Part shown: piece by piece, positions 37,086 through 45,954 of the stretch | Layout of the letters: the number at the start of each line of letters is the position of its first letter | How positions within the stretch are numbered: the stretch's first letter is position 1 | Assembly: GCF_014764405.1 (NCBI RefSeq) | Contig: NZ_CP061725.1 | Span: forward strand, 310,001 to 374,000 | Direction: 5' to 3' | DNA: 64,000 bases | Source: Micromonospora craniellae | GTDB lineage: Bacteria; Actinomycetota; Actinomycetes; Mycobacteriales; Micromonosporaceae | Notes under the pieces: model-generated | Told to the model about the DNA's origin: nothing | Seen by the model: only the letters and a program-made list of their open reading frames with translations | The model's database searches: none | Position numbers and translations under genes: made by a program

Positions 37086-37126
37086 GGTCGGGTCGTCCGG
37101 GGGCGAAACCCCCGGGCGACCCGACC
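37086..37126. terminator. Bidirectional terminator between lacI and the LPxTG protein gene
   Basis: GGTCGGGTCG-T-CCGGGGG, loop CGAAA, then CCCCCGG-G-CGACCCGACC forms a near-perfect 17-bp stem between two converging genes. Confidence 0.82.
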
Positions 37127-37155
37127 TGGCGCAGAGACCGAGCGAGGTTGGAGTA

Positions 37156-38796
37156 CTAACCGAGTTGGTGCTGGTCGCGTCGCCGGATGCGGAGCATCGC
37201 CAGCACGGTTCCTCCTACCACAACGAGCCCGAGACCGAAGGCGGGCAGCCGTATCGACGACCCGGTCTGCGGCAGCTTTCCGTTACCCGAGCCGCCGCCG
37301 GAGTCGTCACCACCGTTACCGGAGCCAGGTCCGAAGCCGGTGTTCGGGTCGGTCGAGTCACCGACCGCCACGACCAACGTCTTGGTGTCGGTGACCTTCT
37401 TCCCCGCCGTGGTGGTGGCGCTCATCTCGAACGCGAGGCGATAGATGCCCGGTTCGCTGAACGCCCAGTTGCCGTGGGCGTGGGTGTTGGCCGGGATGTC
37501 GAGCCGCTGGGGCAGGCTGTCTGCGGAGTTGAACAGCACCTCGGAGGAGCCGAACGACCCGGTGAGGAAGAGGACGAACGTGCCCGGCCCGGTGATTCCC
37601 TTGAACGTCCAGTTGACTGCGCCGCGCGTCCCTGAGATGACCGACGGGTGCTGGGTGTTCCATCCTGGCCAGACGACGCCGGCCTGCTGCGCCTGTGGCA
37701 GCAGCCACACCGTGTCGCCCGGCGATCCGAGGAAGTCGGCGCCAGCCGGCACCTCGGTCTTCGCGTTGTCCTTGGCATGGAGCACCACGTCGGCGAGGTT
37801 CCGCCACTGGATCGGGGTGACCGTGTCGTCCTTGAGCCGGATCGTCAGGTCGTCACCGTCGAGCTGTGGTCCCATGTCGACGTGCCCGTCGTCGATGACC
37901 ACCCGTCCGGAGTTGGCGGTACGGGCCTCCGGCGCCGGAGGGGTCGCGCTCTGGTTCGGCGCTACCTGCGGGGCTGCCCTCAGAGATGTGGATGGCTGCC
38001 CGTTCTGTGCTGCTTCGGGGGCCGGCAACGCCCTGGCTGCAAGCGGCGTGGATGCCGGCGCGGGCGCGGCAGCGGGAGCGGCCTTTGGCGCCTCGAACGG
38101 TGGTACCTGAACCCGGTAGACGGCATCGGTGCTCACTTCCTCGCCGTTGGTGGTGGTCGCCGTAGCAGCCACGGTGACCTGGTAGTCACCGGCAGCAGCG
38201 AAGAGCCAGACCAGCCCGCCGGTCCGGGTCGCCGCGGGCACCTTGCTGCCGCGCGGCATACCCTCAACGGTGCCAAAGACCGGACTCGGTGCACCGAGAC
38301 CGCCGAGTGTGTAGGCTGCGAAGTCCCCCGGCCCCTCGACCGCGGCCACCGACAGCTCGACGGTGTCGCCCTGGACCGCGCCGCGACGCACTCCGGTCGT
38401 GTCCACATACGAGAAGTCGGTGTCCCCGGCGGTCAGTGCCCACATCCCGCGTCCCGGCTCGCCAAGGAACCGGAAGGCAGGATGGTCGGGCACCCGCACC
38501 GCCCTGCCGTCCTGCGGCCCGATCACCACAGTGGAGGGATCTTTCGTGGTGTCGGAGCGTGTCGTCGCCCGGGGAAAGTGCGCTTCGCGCATCCGCAGTT
38601 CGAGGTCGCCGTCGTCGAGTGCGACGGAGACGAGGTCGGCGCCGGCCGGACGGACCTCGGTGGGATTCGCGGCGGCGTCGGGCGCCGCTGCGGCGGGCAT
38701 CGGTGCGATCGCGAGTCCGGCCAACGCCAGCGCGGCCACAAAGGCGGCGGCCCGGCGTCCGGTGGCGCGCACTCCTGACCGAGTTACGGCGGTCAT
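37156..38796 (-). CDS. LPxTG-anchored surface protein with anchored-repeat (TIGR03769-type) domain
   Basis: A 546-residue cell-wall-anchored protein associated with the zinc-type transporter nearby. It has a signal peptide (residues 14-38, ending APMPAAAAP), a first repeat-like half (residues 50-230), an alanine/proline spacer and a second half. The second half holds the diagnostic core: VVIDDGHVDMGPQL, FLGSPGDTVWLLPQAQ, VVWPGWNTQHPSVI and NTHAHGNWAFSEPGIYRL. This is the actinobacterial surface-anchored 'choice-of-anchor M' repeat. The end is a Gly/Ser stretch, LPQTGSS sortase signal, membrane helix and RIRRRD tail. The His-rich repeat may bind or pass on metal (inference). Its ATG overlaps the stop of the DUF916-like gene as ATGA. 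Confidence 0.87.
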   Translation of the reverse strand: MTAVTRSGVRATGRRAAAFVAALALAGLAIAPMPAAAAPDAAANPTEVRPAGADLVSVALDDGDLELRMREAHFPRATTRSDTTKDPSTVVIGPQDGRAVRVPDHPAFRFLGEPGRGMWALTAGDTDFSYVDTTGVRRGAVQGDTVELSVAAVEGPGDFAAYTLGGLGAPSPVFGTVEGMPRGSKVPAATRTGGLVWLFAAAGDYQVTVAATATTTNGEEVSTDAVYRVQVPPFEAPKAAPAAAPAPASTPLAARALPAPEAAQNGQPSTSLRAAPQVAPNQSATPPAPEARTANSGRVVIDDGHVDMGPQLDGDDLTIRLKDDTVTPIQWRNLADVVLHAKDNAKTEVPAGADFLGSPGDTVWLLPQAQQAGVVWPGWNTQHPSVISGTRGAVNWTFKGITGPGTFVLFLTGSFGSSEVLFNSADSLPQRLDIPANTHAHGNWAFSEPGIYRLAFEMSATTTAGKKVTDTKTLVVAVGDSTDPNTGFGPGSGNGGDDSGGGSGNGKLPQTGSSIRLPAFGLGLVVVGGTVLAMLRIRRRDQHQLG

Positions 38797-39914
38797 TTCG
38801 CTACTCCTTGTGTGTCATTCGACGTCTCCGGACGGTCGGAGCCGGCATCAGCAGGTTCGGCGGCACCGGAGTCACTCGCTGCCCTCTCGGCGCGGGCTTC
38901 GGCACGGGCCGCGGCAACGGCGCGTTCCAACTCCTGTGCCGTTCGCCGCTGGCGGTGCCGACGGCGTACGACCGTCAACCAGATTGCGGCCCCGAGCAGC
39001 AGTAGAATCACCAGGTGGGGCCAGGGCGGCGCCCAGAGACCGACTCGGTGGGTCACGGTACGGGGTGCGGGGTCGAGCACCTCGTCCGTGACGGCCTCCG
39101 GTGCAACGGTGAGCGTGGCCTGGAGCCGGAACAGCGGCGGCACTCCATCGAGGCGGATACTGGTGCGGTAACTGTCCCCGGGCAGGATCTCCGGCAACCG
39201 CTCGCCGGTCTCGACGCGTCCGGCCAGCCCGAACGGGCCGGTGACAGTCAGCTCCGGTTGTCCGGTCAGCCGTACGTTGCCGGTGTTCCGGACGGTCACC
39301 TCGGCGGTGACCGTCCCACCTCGCAGCGGGTTCCAGCTACCGTCGTGGTTCACAGTCACGTTCTCGACGTTGAGGGCCGGATCGAGCTCCCCGGTGACCC
39401 GCAGGTGCACCCGCGTGCCGACGCGATGGTGCACGGCGACCTGATTGCCCTGGCCATCGGCGCCCGTCGCAGCGAGCGAGGCGACGATGCCACCGGGATG
39501 GTCACCGGGAGTCGCGTTCGCCGGGACAGCGAGGGTGAACGGCACGGTCAGCCGGGATGTCGACGGCACCGTGACGGTACGGTTCTGGAAGGTGATCCAG
39601 GATCCGACGTCGACCGGCTTCTCACTGGCCGCCAGCAGGTCGAACCCGCCCTGCTGGGTGGTGAACGCATCGCTGGCGTACACGTCGAGCGTGACCGGGC
39701 GATTCGAGTGGTTCGTGATCGCTACACGGTCGGTGAGCGTGGCTCCCGGGTCGAGCTTGTACTCAAAACTCGACCGACCGTCGGGGCCGTCGGGGTTGGA
39801 CGGAGCCACCCCCCAGGTGAGCGACTCCGCAGCGGTAGCCGAACCGGGAGTGGCGCCGAGAACTGTTCCGGCCGCGAGGGCGAGCACGACGGCGAGGATG
39901 GCGGGCGTACGCAT
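38793..39914 (-). CDS. DUF916/WxL-binding-like surface protein with C-terminal membrane anchor
   Basis: A 373-residue exported protein with a signal peptide (ending GSATAAES) and an N-terminal immunoglobulin-like domain of the DUF916/WxL-peptidoglycan-binding type (FEYKLDPGATLTDRVAITNHS, then FTLAVPANATPGDHPGGIVAS). A second beta-rich domain with VRNTGNVRLTGQPELTVTG follows. One membrane helix (WPHLVILLLLGAAIWLTVV) and a basic, Ala/Glu-rich cytoplasmic tail close the protein. In Firmicutes such proteins pair with WxL proteins on the cell surface. Here the WxL-like gene is just upstream and the LPxTG gene is coupled downstream, implying a three-part surface complex (inference). Confidence 0.83.
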   Translation of the reverse strand: MRTPAILAVVLALAAGTVLGATPGSATAAESLTWGVAPSNPDGPDGRSSFEYKLDPGATLTDRVAITNHSNRPVTLDVYASDAFTTQQGGFDLLAASEKPVDVGSWITFQNRTVTVPSTSRLTVPFTLAVPANATPGDHPGGIVASLAATGADGQGNQVAVHHRVGTRVHLRVTGELDPALNVENVTVNHDGSWNPLRGGTVTAEVTVRNTGNVRLTGQPELTVTGPFGLAGRVETGERLPEILPGDSYRTSIRLDGVPPLFRLQATLTVAPEAVTDEVLDPAPRTVTHRVGLWAPPWPHLVILLLLGAAIWLTVVRRRHRQRRTAQELERAVAAARAEARAERAASDSGAAEPADAGSDRPETSNDTQGVAK

Positions 39915-39940
39915 TCGGAATGTCCGTTCAGGGGTGGTGT

Positions 39941-39980
39941 GACGGGCCGGGCAAACACGTGCGGCTTCGCCCGGCCCGTC
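39941..39980 (-). terminator. Hairpin between the WxL-like and DUF916-like genes
   Basis: GACGGGCCGGGC and its exact complement, separated by 16 nt, lie 17 bases past the WxL-like stop codon and 27 bases before the next start. It could be an intra-operon attenuator that lowers expression of the two downstream genes. Confidence 0.6.
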
Positions 39981-39996
39981 ACAGGTGGTACGCGGA

Positions 39997-41463
39997 TCAG
40001 ATAGCGGTCAGGGTGAGCGTTGCGGTGTAGGTTCCGGAGGCGGTCTCGGTCGGCAGGTGCAGCCGCAGGCCCGCCGAGAGGGTGGCGGTACCCCGGCCGG
40101 CACCGTCCGGGGCAGAGCCGAGCACGGCGCTGCTACCGAGGCCACCGTCGGCGCCGACGGCCGGCTCGACCGTCGGTCCGGCGACCACGCCCTGGTTGGC
40201 GGACTGGTCGACCACCTGAGGCGTCCAGCCCAGGTGACCGGCGCCGAAGGTGGCGCCGTCCGGACTGGTGAAGTCCTCCGGCAGCTGTCCGGAGGCGCTC
40301 CAGCCGGGCGTGCCGTTACGGGTGTCGGTGACGGTCACAGGTCGCAGGGAGCCCGTGCTCTCCCAACGGTCACCCGCGGGGGAAAGCTGCGCCGGCGTCA
40401 GGACGACGGCCCTGTCGTTCGGGTCGACGCTGATCACCAGTGCCCCCTGGTTGGGGTCGATCGAAGCGGTGATCGTCTGCGACGCTCCGGTACCCGTCGG
40501 CGGGGCGGCGACATCGAGCGACACCGTGTCGCTCGTAGCGACTACCTCGTGGTTGTCGCCGTAGAGCCGCACCTGGTATTCGCAGGCGTTCAGCTCCCGC
40601 GTTGCGGTGAAGGTGTAAGTGGGTCCGGCCTCGCCCGGGATGACCGCGAAGGTGTCGGAGCCAGGGCACCGGCTGAACCAGTGGTAGTGGTCCAGCTCGG
40701 TCTGCGGCGTCTGCACCGCGCGCAGGGTAACGGTGTCGCCCTGCTGGTACTCGTCGGCCATTCCGCTGATGGAGAGGGTGGTCAGCGGGTCGTCGTTGGT
40801 GAGTTCCCCGACGACGAAGGAGTACGGGATCGGTCCGGTGCTGATCGGCGTGCCGTCGGTACGCGTCGCGTCGGCCTGGAAGGTCAACGTGTACGCGCCC
40901 TCGGCGCTGAAGGCCCAGTTGGCGTGCACGTGGGTACGGATGGGCACGTCGATGGCGTCCGGCAGGCCGTCGTCGCTGCGGAACCTGATCAGCGGGTTAC
41001 CGAAGGTGTCCTGGGAGAACACCGAGACGGCACCGGGGCCGGCAACGTCCACAAGGCTGAGCTTGACCTTGTCGCCGGTGAACAGGCCGGCACCGAGAGT
41101 CGTGGTGTTCCACCCCGGCCAGAGCAGGTCCGGGTCCTGGGTGAGCGGCAGCAGCCAGATCTGGGATCCCGGAGATCCGAGGAAGGCGAAGCGCGGGTCG
41201 TCCGGGACCGGCATCGCCGCCTCGGGCAACACCTGGAAGATCACGTCCGCCGGGTCCCGGGTCACCGATGGGTTGACGGTGTCATCGTGCACCTTCAGGG
41301 ACAGTTCCCCGTCGGCGTAGTGGACGTCGACCGCGTCGGTGTGGCCCTTGCTCAACACCACCTTCTCCGCGGCGCTGGCGGCGGGCGGTGCGAGCGCCAC
41401 GCCAGCCGCGATCACCGCCCCACCGATCAGGGCCGCGAGGCCGCGGGCACCTGGTGTTCTCAT
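39997..41463 (-). CDS. Anchored-repeat protein with C-terminal WxL-like domain
   Basis: A 488-residue exported protein (signal peptide to PPAASAAEK). An anchored-repeat module occupies residues 30-220 (HTDAVDVHYADGELSLKVHD, FLGSPGSQIWLLPLTQDPDL, RTHVHANWAFSAEGAYTLTF). An Ig-like domain with two cysteines follows (RCPGSDTF ... ELNACEYQVRL). The C-terminal 160 residues resemble a WxL domain: VTVTDTRNGTPGWSASGQL, GHLGWTPQV and the terminal TYTATLTLTAI. There is no membrane anchor, so it is probably held at the wall non-covalently, perhaps through the DUF916-like protein encoded next. The ATG at 41463 has GGGAGGAAAG before it. A Zur-box-like site lies about 77 bases upstream. Confidence 0.84.
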   Translation of the reverse strand: MRTPGARGLAALIGGAVIAAGVALAPPAASAAEKVVLSKGHTDAVDVHYADGELSLKVHDDTVNPSVTRDPADVIFQVLPEAAMPVPDDPRFAFLGSPGSQIWLLPLTQDPDLLWPGWNTTTLGAGLFTGDKVKLSLVDVAGPGAVSVFSQDTFGNPLIRFRSDDGLPDAIDVPIRTHVHANWAFSAEGAYTLTFQADATRTDGTPISTGPIPYSFVVGELTNDDPLTTLSISGMADEYQQGDTVTLRAVQTPQTELDHYHWFSRCPGSDTFAVIPGEAGPTYTFTATRELNACEYQVRLYGDNHEVVATSDTVSLDVAAPPTGTGASQTITASIDPNQGALVISVDPNDRAVVLTPAQLSPAGDRWESTGSLRPVTVTDTRNGTPGWSASGQLPEDFTSPDGATFGAGHLGWTPQVVDQSANQGVVAGPTVEPAVGADGGLGSSAVLGSAPDGAGRGTATLSAGLRLHLPTETASGTYTATLTLTAI

Positions 41464-41539
41464 CTTTCCTCCCTGTCCGCGTCCCACTCGATGAGGACGC
41501 AAGGTTGGTTGACGTAGCAGTGGTCCGAGAACATGGTAA

Positions 41540-41554
41540 CGGAACTCATTTTCA
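41540..41554. promoter_or_regulatory. Zur-box-like site upstream of the WxL-like gene
   Basis: On the minus strand TGAAAATGAGTTCCG has a perfect left half of the actinobacterial Zur consensus TGAAAATGATTTTCA (11 of 15 matches). It directly follows the stop of the zinc-permease gene and gives the surface-protein genes their own regulated promoter. Confidence 0.6.
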
Positions 41555-42475
41555 TTATCGCATCGCCCCTTCGGGTGTCGCCACCGGTCCACCGGTGACA
41601 CCCGCCGTCACGGTCCCACCACGCCAGTCGCGCCACCGTCGGGACAACAGCCCGTGTCGCGGTGCGAACAGCCAGGCCAGCAGGAACACGGCGGTCGCGA
41701 CCAGCACGATGGTGCCGCCGACCGGAAGGTCGTAGCTCCACGACAGGTAGAGGCCCACCAGCGCCGATCCGCCACCTATCAGCGGGGCGAGCAGCATCAT
41801 CAGTGCCAGCCTGTCGGTCAGCAGCCTGGCCGCGGCGGCAGGTGTGATCAGCAGGGCGAGCACCAGGATGTTCCCGATGGTCTGCAACGAGATCACCACG
41901 GCGAGCGTGACCAGCACGTACAACGCGATGTCCAGCCAGAACACCGGCAGCCCGATCGAGCGGGCCATCTCCCGGTCCAGGCTGACCGCGACCAGCTCCT
42001 TGTGCAGCAGGAACACCACCGCGAGGATCCCCAGGCCGGTGAACCCGACCGTGTATAGATCGCGGTCCGGGATGCCGGTGATCGAGCCGAAGAGGAACTG
42101 TTGCAGCGACCCGGCGTAGCCGGGTGCCCGCGAGATGATCACGATGCCGAGGGCGAACGCGGCCACGAAGAACACACCGATCAGGGAGTCCTCCTTGACC
42201 CGACGGTGCTGGGCGAACACGGCGATCAGCAGTGCGGTCACGATCCCCGCGACCGCCCCGCCCAGGACCAGGCTGCCCTGCAACACGAAGGCGACCGCCA
42301 GACCGGGGAAGACCGCATGGGCGACCGCGTCGCCGATGAACGCCATCCCGCGCAGCACCACGTAACAGCCGATGACGCCGCAGACCACGCTGGACATCAC
42401 CGCGATCGCCAGAGCCTTGGGCAGGAACGCCAGATCGGGGTTGAACAGGTCGGCGATGAACTCGGTGATCGGCAT
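41555..42475 (-). CDS. Zinc/manganese-type ABC permease of the anchored-repeat transporter
   Basis: A 306-residue permease of the ZnuB/MntB (ABC-3) family with eight to nine membrane helices. Family landmarks include VVCGVIGCYVVLRGMAFIGDAVAHAVFPG near the N-terminus (read in two parts), SLIGVFFVAAFALGIVI and LVLALLITPAAAARLLTDRL. It would form the metal channel. Its ATG overlaps the stop of the ATPase gene (TGATG). The C-terminal tail is basic and probably cytoplasmic. I take zinc as the substrate from the Zur-like sites and the zinc-free ribosomal proteins nearby; manganese cannot be excluded from the protein alone. Confidence 0.9.
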   Translation of the reverse strand: MPITEFIADLFNPDLAFLPKALAIAVMSSVVCGVIGCYVVLRGMAFIGDAVAHAVFPGLAVAFVLQGSLVLGGAVAGIVTALLIAVFAQHRRVKEDSLIGVFFVAAFALGIVIISRAPGYAGSLQQFLFGSITGIPDRDLYTVGFTGLGILAVVFLLHKELVAVSLDREMARSIGLPVFWLDIALYVLVTLAVVISLQTIGNILVLALLITPAAAARLLTDRLALMMLLAPLIGGGSALVGLYLSWSYDLPVGGTIVLVATAVFLLAWLFAPRHGLLSRRWRDWRGGTVTAGVTGGPVATPEGAMR

Positions 42476-43218
42476 CAGCTGGCCTGGACGATCCGCAGCA
42501 GCGGCGACCGGTCGCTGACCCCGAAGGTGCGCATCCACACCTGTGGATCACGCAGGTCCGCCGGGGCGCCCTCCGCGATGATCCGCTGGTTGAGCAGGAC
42601 CAGCCGGGTGCACGACGAGATGGCGCCGACCAGGTCATGAGTAGTCATCAGCAACGCTCGTCCTTCCGCCGCGAGCCCCGTGAACAGGTCGCCGAGCAAC
42701 TCCTGGGTGGGCAGGTCCAGTCCGGTGAACGGTTCGTCGAGCAGGAGCAGTTCCGGCTCCAGCGCGAGCGCCCGCGCCACCAGCACCCGTTGTCGCTGCC
42801 CGCCGGAGAGTTCGCCGACCGGCCGCCGGCGCAGGTCGCCGAGGCGTACCCGCTCGATGGCGTCGGCGGCCGCCCGCCAGTCGGCGACCCCGGGGCGGCG
42901 CAGCAGGCCGATCCTGCCGGTACGACCGGTGAGGACGGTCTGCTCGACCGAGATCGGGAAGTCCCAGGCGAACTCGTGCCGCTGCGGCACGTACCCGACT
43001 GCCGTACGGCCCGGGCGGCTCGGGACACCCGCGACCAGCACTCGCCCGGACCGGGGTCTGATAAGGGCGAGGACCGAGCGCAGCAGCGTCGTCTTGCCGG
43101 CACCGTTGGGGCCGATCAGCCCCACCAACTCACCGGGACCGACCTGCAGCCGGACCCCGCGCAGCACCGGTCGGCCACCGAGGTCGACATCGAGGTCCTC
43201 TACTTCAAGGGCGTTCAC
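42475..43218 (-). CDS. ABC ATPase of the anchored-repeat metal transporter
   Basis: A 247-residue ATP-binding subunit. Walker A is GPNGAGKTT (residues 36-44), with a Q-loop in GYVPQRHEF, signature LSGGQRQRVLVARAL, Walker B LLLLDEPFTG and the switch His in TTHDLVG. It energises the ABC-3 permease encoded immediately downstream, with which it overlaps by one base (TGATG), and it overlaps the upstream repeat-protein gene by four bases. The sequence fits the ZnuC/anchored-repeat ATPase family. Confidence 0.93.
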   Translation of the reverse strand: MNALEVEDLDVDLGGRPVLRGVRLQVGPGELVGLIGPNGAGKTTLLRSVLALIRPRSGRVLVAGVPSRPGRTAVGYVPQRHEFAWDFPISVEQTVLTGRTGRIGLLRRPGVADWRAAADAIERVRLGDLRRRPVGELSGGQRQRVLVARALALEPELLLLDEPFTGLDLPTQELLGDLFTGLAAEGRALLMTTHDLVGAISSCTRLVLLNQRIIAEGAPADLRDPQVWMRTFGVSDRSPLLRIVQAS

Positions 43219-44153
43219 GCCGCCGCTCCCGGCGTCCGTTCGCGTTCGGCGCGGCGACGGGCCGAACGGCCACGCAGGACCACCACGACCAGTGCGACCG
43301 CCAGAACCGCCGTGGTCACCGCCAGGCCGACGAGGACCAGCCCTTGCCGTGAACCGCCTGCGTCCTGGTCATCGCCCTCCTCCGCTGCCGGCGCCGCCGG
43401 CTCGACGCTGCTGGGTTCGGCGGCCAGCGCCGTGTCCGTGCTCGTCGCGTCACCGACGGCGAACCGCAGGTGTCGGACTGCGGAGGCCTGCTCGCCGCTG
43501 ATCAGGTCGGCGGTGATGCGTACCGCGACCAGGTAGACACCGGGCTCGGTGAACACCCAGTTGGCGTGCGTGTGGGTGTTGACCTCCACCCACATCGGTT
43601 GACCCATCGGTTCCGTGGAACGCCACAGGACCTGCGGTGCGTTGAACGTGCCCGCCTGGACGTACATGGTCAGGGCACCGGGGCCCTCGACCCCGGCGAG
43701 TTCGAAGGTCACCCCTCGATCGATGGTTCGCATCACCTCGGGGTCCTGGGTGTTCCAGCCCACCCACACGACATCGCTCTGCTGCACCTGCGGCACCACG
43801 TGCACCCGTGTACCGGCGGCGACACCGAGGAACTCGTACGCCGGATCGTCCGGAACCGTCTGCAGCGCCGCGTCGGTGACCTGCAACACGGTCTGGTCCG
43901 GGTCCCGCCAGACGGGTTCGGCCGCGTCGTCGTGGATGAGGAGGGTCCACTCCCCCTCGACGTAGCGCGGTCCGATGTCGACGTGGCCGGCGGGGATCAC
44001 CGCCGGACCGGCGGCGATCGGTTGTTCGGGGGCGATCGACTGGTCCAGCGCCGGGTCCGGCGACGCGGGCTGAGCCGCCGATGCGCCACTGGCCGGCCCG
44101 ACCAAGGCCAGCAGAATCGTCGGAACCACCGTCATCAGACGGAGGGCTTTCAC
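43215..44153 (-). CDS. Membrane-anchored single-repeat (choice-of-anchor M) protein
   Basis: A 312-residue exported protein with a signal peptide (to ASGASAAQ), one anchored-repeat domain and a C-terminal membrane anchor. The repeat includes IPAGHVDIGPRYVEGEWTL, FLGVAAGTRVHVVPQVQQSD, VVWVGWNTQDPEV and NTHTHANWVFTEPGVYLVAV. A Glu/Ala-rich spacer leads to a helix (LVLVGLAVTTAVLAVALVVVV) and a basic RGRSARRRAE tail. There is no LPxTG motif, unlike the protein at 37 kb. Its ribosome-binding site GGGAGG lies inside the end of the binding-protein gene. The repeated histidines suggest a metal-relay role (inference). Confidence 0.87.
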   Translation of the reverse strand: MKALRLMTVVPTILLALVGPASGASAAQPASPDPALDQSIAPEQPIAAGPAVIPAGHVDIGPRYVEGEWTLLIHDDAAEPVWRDPDQTVLQVTDAALQTVPDDPAYEFLGVAAGTRVHVVPQVQQSDVVWVGWNTQDPEVMRTIDRGVTFELAGVEGPGALTMYVQAGTFNAPQVLWRSTEPMGQPMWVEVNTHTHANWVFTEPGVYLVAVRITADLISGEQASAVRHLRFAVGDATSTDTALAAEPSSVEPAAPAAEEGDDQDAGGSRQGLVLVGLAVTTAVLAVALVVVVLRGRSARRRAERERTPGAAA

Positions 44154-44163
44154 ATGTACCTCC

Positions 44164-45741
44164 CTATGTCGCCAGACAGTCTCGCAGCGACTCGGCGTTG
44201 AAGCGCATCATTTGGATGTAGGTGGTGACCCGGCCGTCGAAGGTGTCGCCGTAGATCTCGCAGACCTGCACGTCGAGTGACCTGGCCACCTCGGTCAAGG
44301 TCGACGAGCGGGCCCGGAGGTTGGGTTCCAGGAACACCGCCGGGACACGGAGGTTGCGGATCGTCTCGGTGAGCCGGCGACGATCGGCGAGGCTCGGCTC
44401 GGCGGCCGGGTGTGGTGTGACGAATCCGGAGATCTGCACGTCGTACGCGGCGCCGAGATAACCGAACGCGTCGTGGGTGGTGATCAGATGCCGGCGGTTG
44501 GGCGGGATCTGTGCGATGTTGTCCCGCACGTACGTGTCGAGCGCCTCCAGCTCCGCGATGTAGGCGGTGGCGTTGTCCCGGTACTGCGCCGCGCCGGCCG
44601 GGTCCACACCGATCAGGGTGTCCCGGATCAGTTCCACGTAGGAGATGGCGTTGCGGACGTTCTGCCACAGGTGTGGATCGATCTCACCGTGGACGTGTTT
44701 GCCGAGCACCGCCTGCGGAAGTTGGTGGATCTGCGTTCCGGGCCGACCGAGAAATCGGAACGCCCGATTGGCCGGTACCTGGGCGAGCGCCTTGTTCGGC
44801 ACCTCGATGACGGTCCGCGCCGGATCGAGGACCTGCTGTTCACCCTCGGCACTGCCGTGCGGGTCGTCGAGCAGGTAGAGGGCGGACTCGCCGCGCGTGA
44901 CGGCGTCCAGGTCGACGGTCAGGTCGGCGTGCCCGCCACGCAGGACCACTGCGTCGGTCATGCCAGGAACGTCATGCGGGTCGACTCCGACGGCAAAGGT
45001 GAAGGTCTGCTCGCCGAGTGGCACCGGCCGGGTGTCGGGGGTCACCGCCAGGTGTGCCCGCATGGTGAGCCGGTAGACGCCGGGCTCGGAGAACGCCCAG
45101 CTCATGTGCGTGTGTGCGTCCGGTGGCAGGGTGGCGGTGTCGTCCCGGTACCCGTTGGTCGCGTCGAAGCCGTCCGCCGAGTTGAGATAGAAGGTCGGCT
45201 GCCCGAACGACTCCGTCAGGTAGGCGGCCATCACGCCGGGCCCGTCCACGGCAGTGGCGCTCAGGAGAACGTCCGAGGAGCGGTTGGCGCCGTGGTCGGC
45301 ACCGGTACCGCGTACCCGCATGCCGAGCCAGATCGTGTCCAGCGCGACGTCCTCGACCAACGGGATGATCTCGGCCGCGTACTTGACCGCGCCTTCGGCC
45401 AGCGCGACGTTCGGTACGCCTTCGGGCAGGTTGGCGTCGAGCGCCTTGATGATGGCGTGCTCTTCCAGCAGCATGTAGTTACTGAAGGCGACATCGGCGT
45501 AGACGACGTTACGCACGTCCCGCAGGGACGGTTCGTACGAGTGCGGGTCAGCGCCGTCGGGCACCAGGGAGCTGACCACGACCCGGTCGCCGCCCACGTT
45601 GCGTGCCAGGTCCCGCAGGATGCCGGTGGTCGTCACCACCTGGACGCGCCCGTCGCGGTCGCTGAGTACCTCGACCGGGGCACACCCGACCAGACCGACG
45701 GCCAGCAGGACGGGCCCGACCAGCAAACGCGCGATTCGCAC
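44164..45741 (-). CDS. Metal-binding lipoprotein with an inserted anchored-repeat domain
   Basis: A 525-residue substrate-binding lipoprotein (lipobox LAVGLVGC). The N-terminal lobe of a ZnuA/TroA-type protein (VVTTTGILRDLARNVGG, VPDGADPHSYEPSLRDV with a metal-ligand His) runs to about residue 140. A complete surface-repeat module follows (about 140-345), including TIWLGMRVRG, DAHTHMSWAFSEPGVYRL and FRFLGRPGTQIHQLPQ. The TroA fold then resumes with HVHGEIDPHLWQNVRNAI (second His) and AVFLEPNLRARSS (acidic ligand). ZnuA proteins are normally about 300 residues, so the repeat accounts for the extra length. The GTG at 45741 is preferred over upstream codons because GGAGGGG precedes it. Confidence 0.9.
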   Translation of the reverse strand: MRIARLLVGPVLLAVGLVGCAPVEVLSDRDGRVQVVTTTGILRDLARNVGGDRVVVSSLVPDGADPHSYEPSLRDVRNVVYADVAFSNYMLLEEHAIIKALDANLPEGVPNVALAEGAVKYAAEIIPLVEDVALDTIWLGMRVRGTGADHGANRSSDVLLSATAVDGPGVMAAYLTESFGQPTFYLNSADGFDATNGYRDDTATLPPDAHTHMSWAFSEPGVYRLTMRAHLAVTPDTRPVPLGEQTFTFAVGVDPHDVPGMTDAVVLRGGHADLTVDLDAVTRGESALYLLDDPHGSAEGEQQVLDPARTVIEVPNKALAQVPANRAFRFLGRPGTQIHQLPQAVLGKHVHGEIDPHLWQNVRNAISYVELIRDTLIGVDPAGAAQYRDNATAYIAELEALDTYVRDNIAQIPPNRRHLITTHDAFGYLGAAYDVQISGFVTPHPAAEPSLADRRRLTETIRNLRVPAVFLEPNLRARSSTLTEVARSLDVQVCEIYGDTFDGRVTTYIQMMRFNAESLRDCLAT

Positions 45742-45786
45742 TGTTCCCCCTCCCAAGGACTGCGGAGCAGCAGGCTACCACGCTCT

Positions 45787-45801
45787 TGGAAATGGTTGTC
45801 A
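45787..45801. promoter_or_regulatory. Zur-box-like site upstream of the metal-transporter operon
   Basis: TGGAAATGGTTGTCA matches 12 of 15 positions of TGAAAATGATTTTCA and is 46 bases upstream of the binding-protein start. It is the likely site of zinc-dependent repression of the importer. Confidence 0.72.
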
Positions 45802-45830
45802 TATGCCGTGATGCGATCGCGTCCCAACGA

Positions 45831-45867
45831 CCTCGCCCAGTCCGCAGGTTTTGCGGACTGGGCGAGG
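45831..45867 (-). terminator. Hairpin terminator downstream of the CooC-like gene
   Basis: CCTCGCCCAGTCCGCA pairs perfectly with its complement around a GGTTT-type loop. It separates the ATPase gene from the Zur-box promoter of the transporter operon. The roughly 85 bases between it and the ATPase stop codon contain no gene. Confidence 0.75.
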
Positions 45868-45954
45868 CGTCGCGGAGATGTCAGATGGCTCAGCCGACCT
45901 GGTAGGTGAAGCGGCACGACCATGCCGAGCTCGACGGCACGGCGGTCCTCACGG

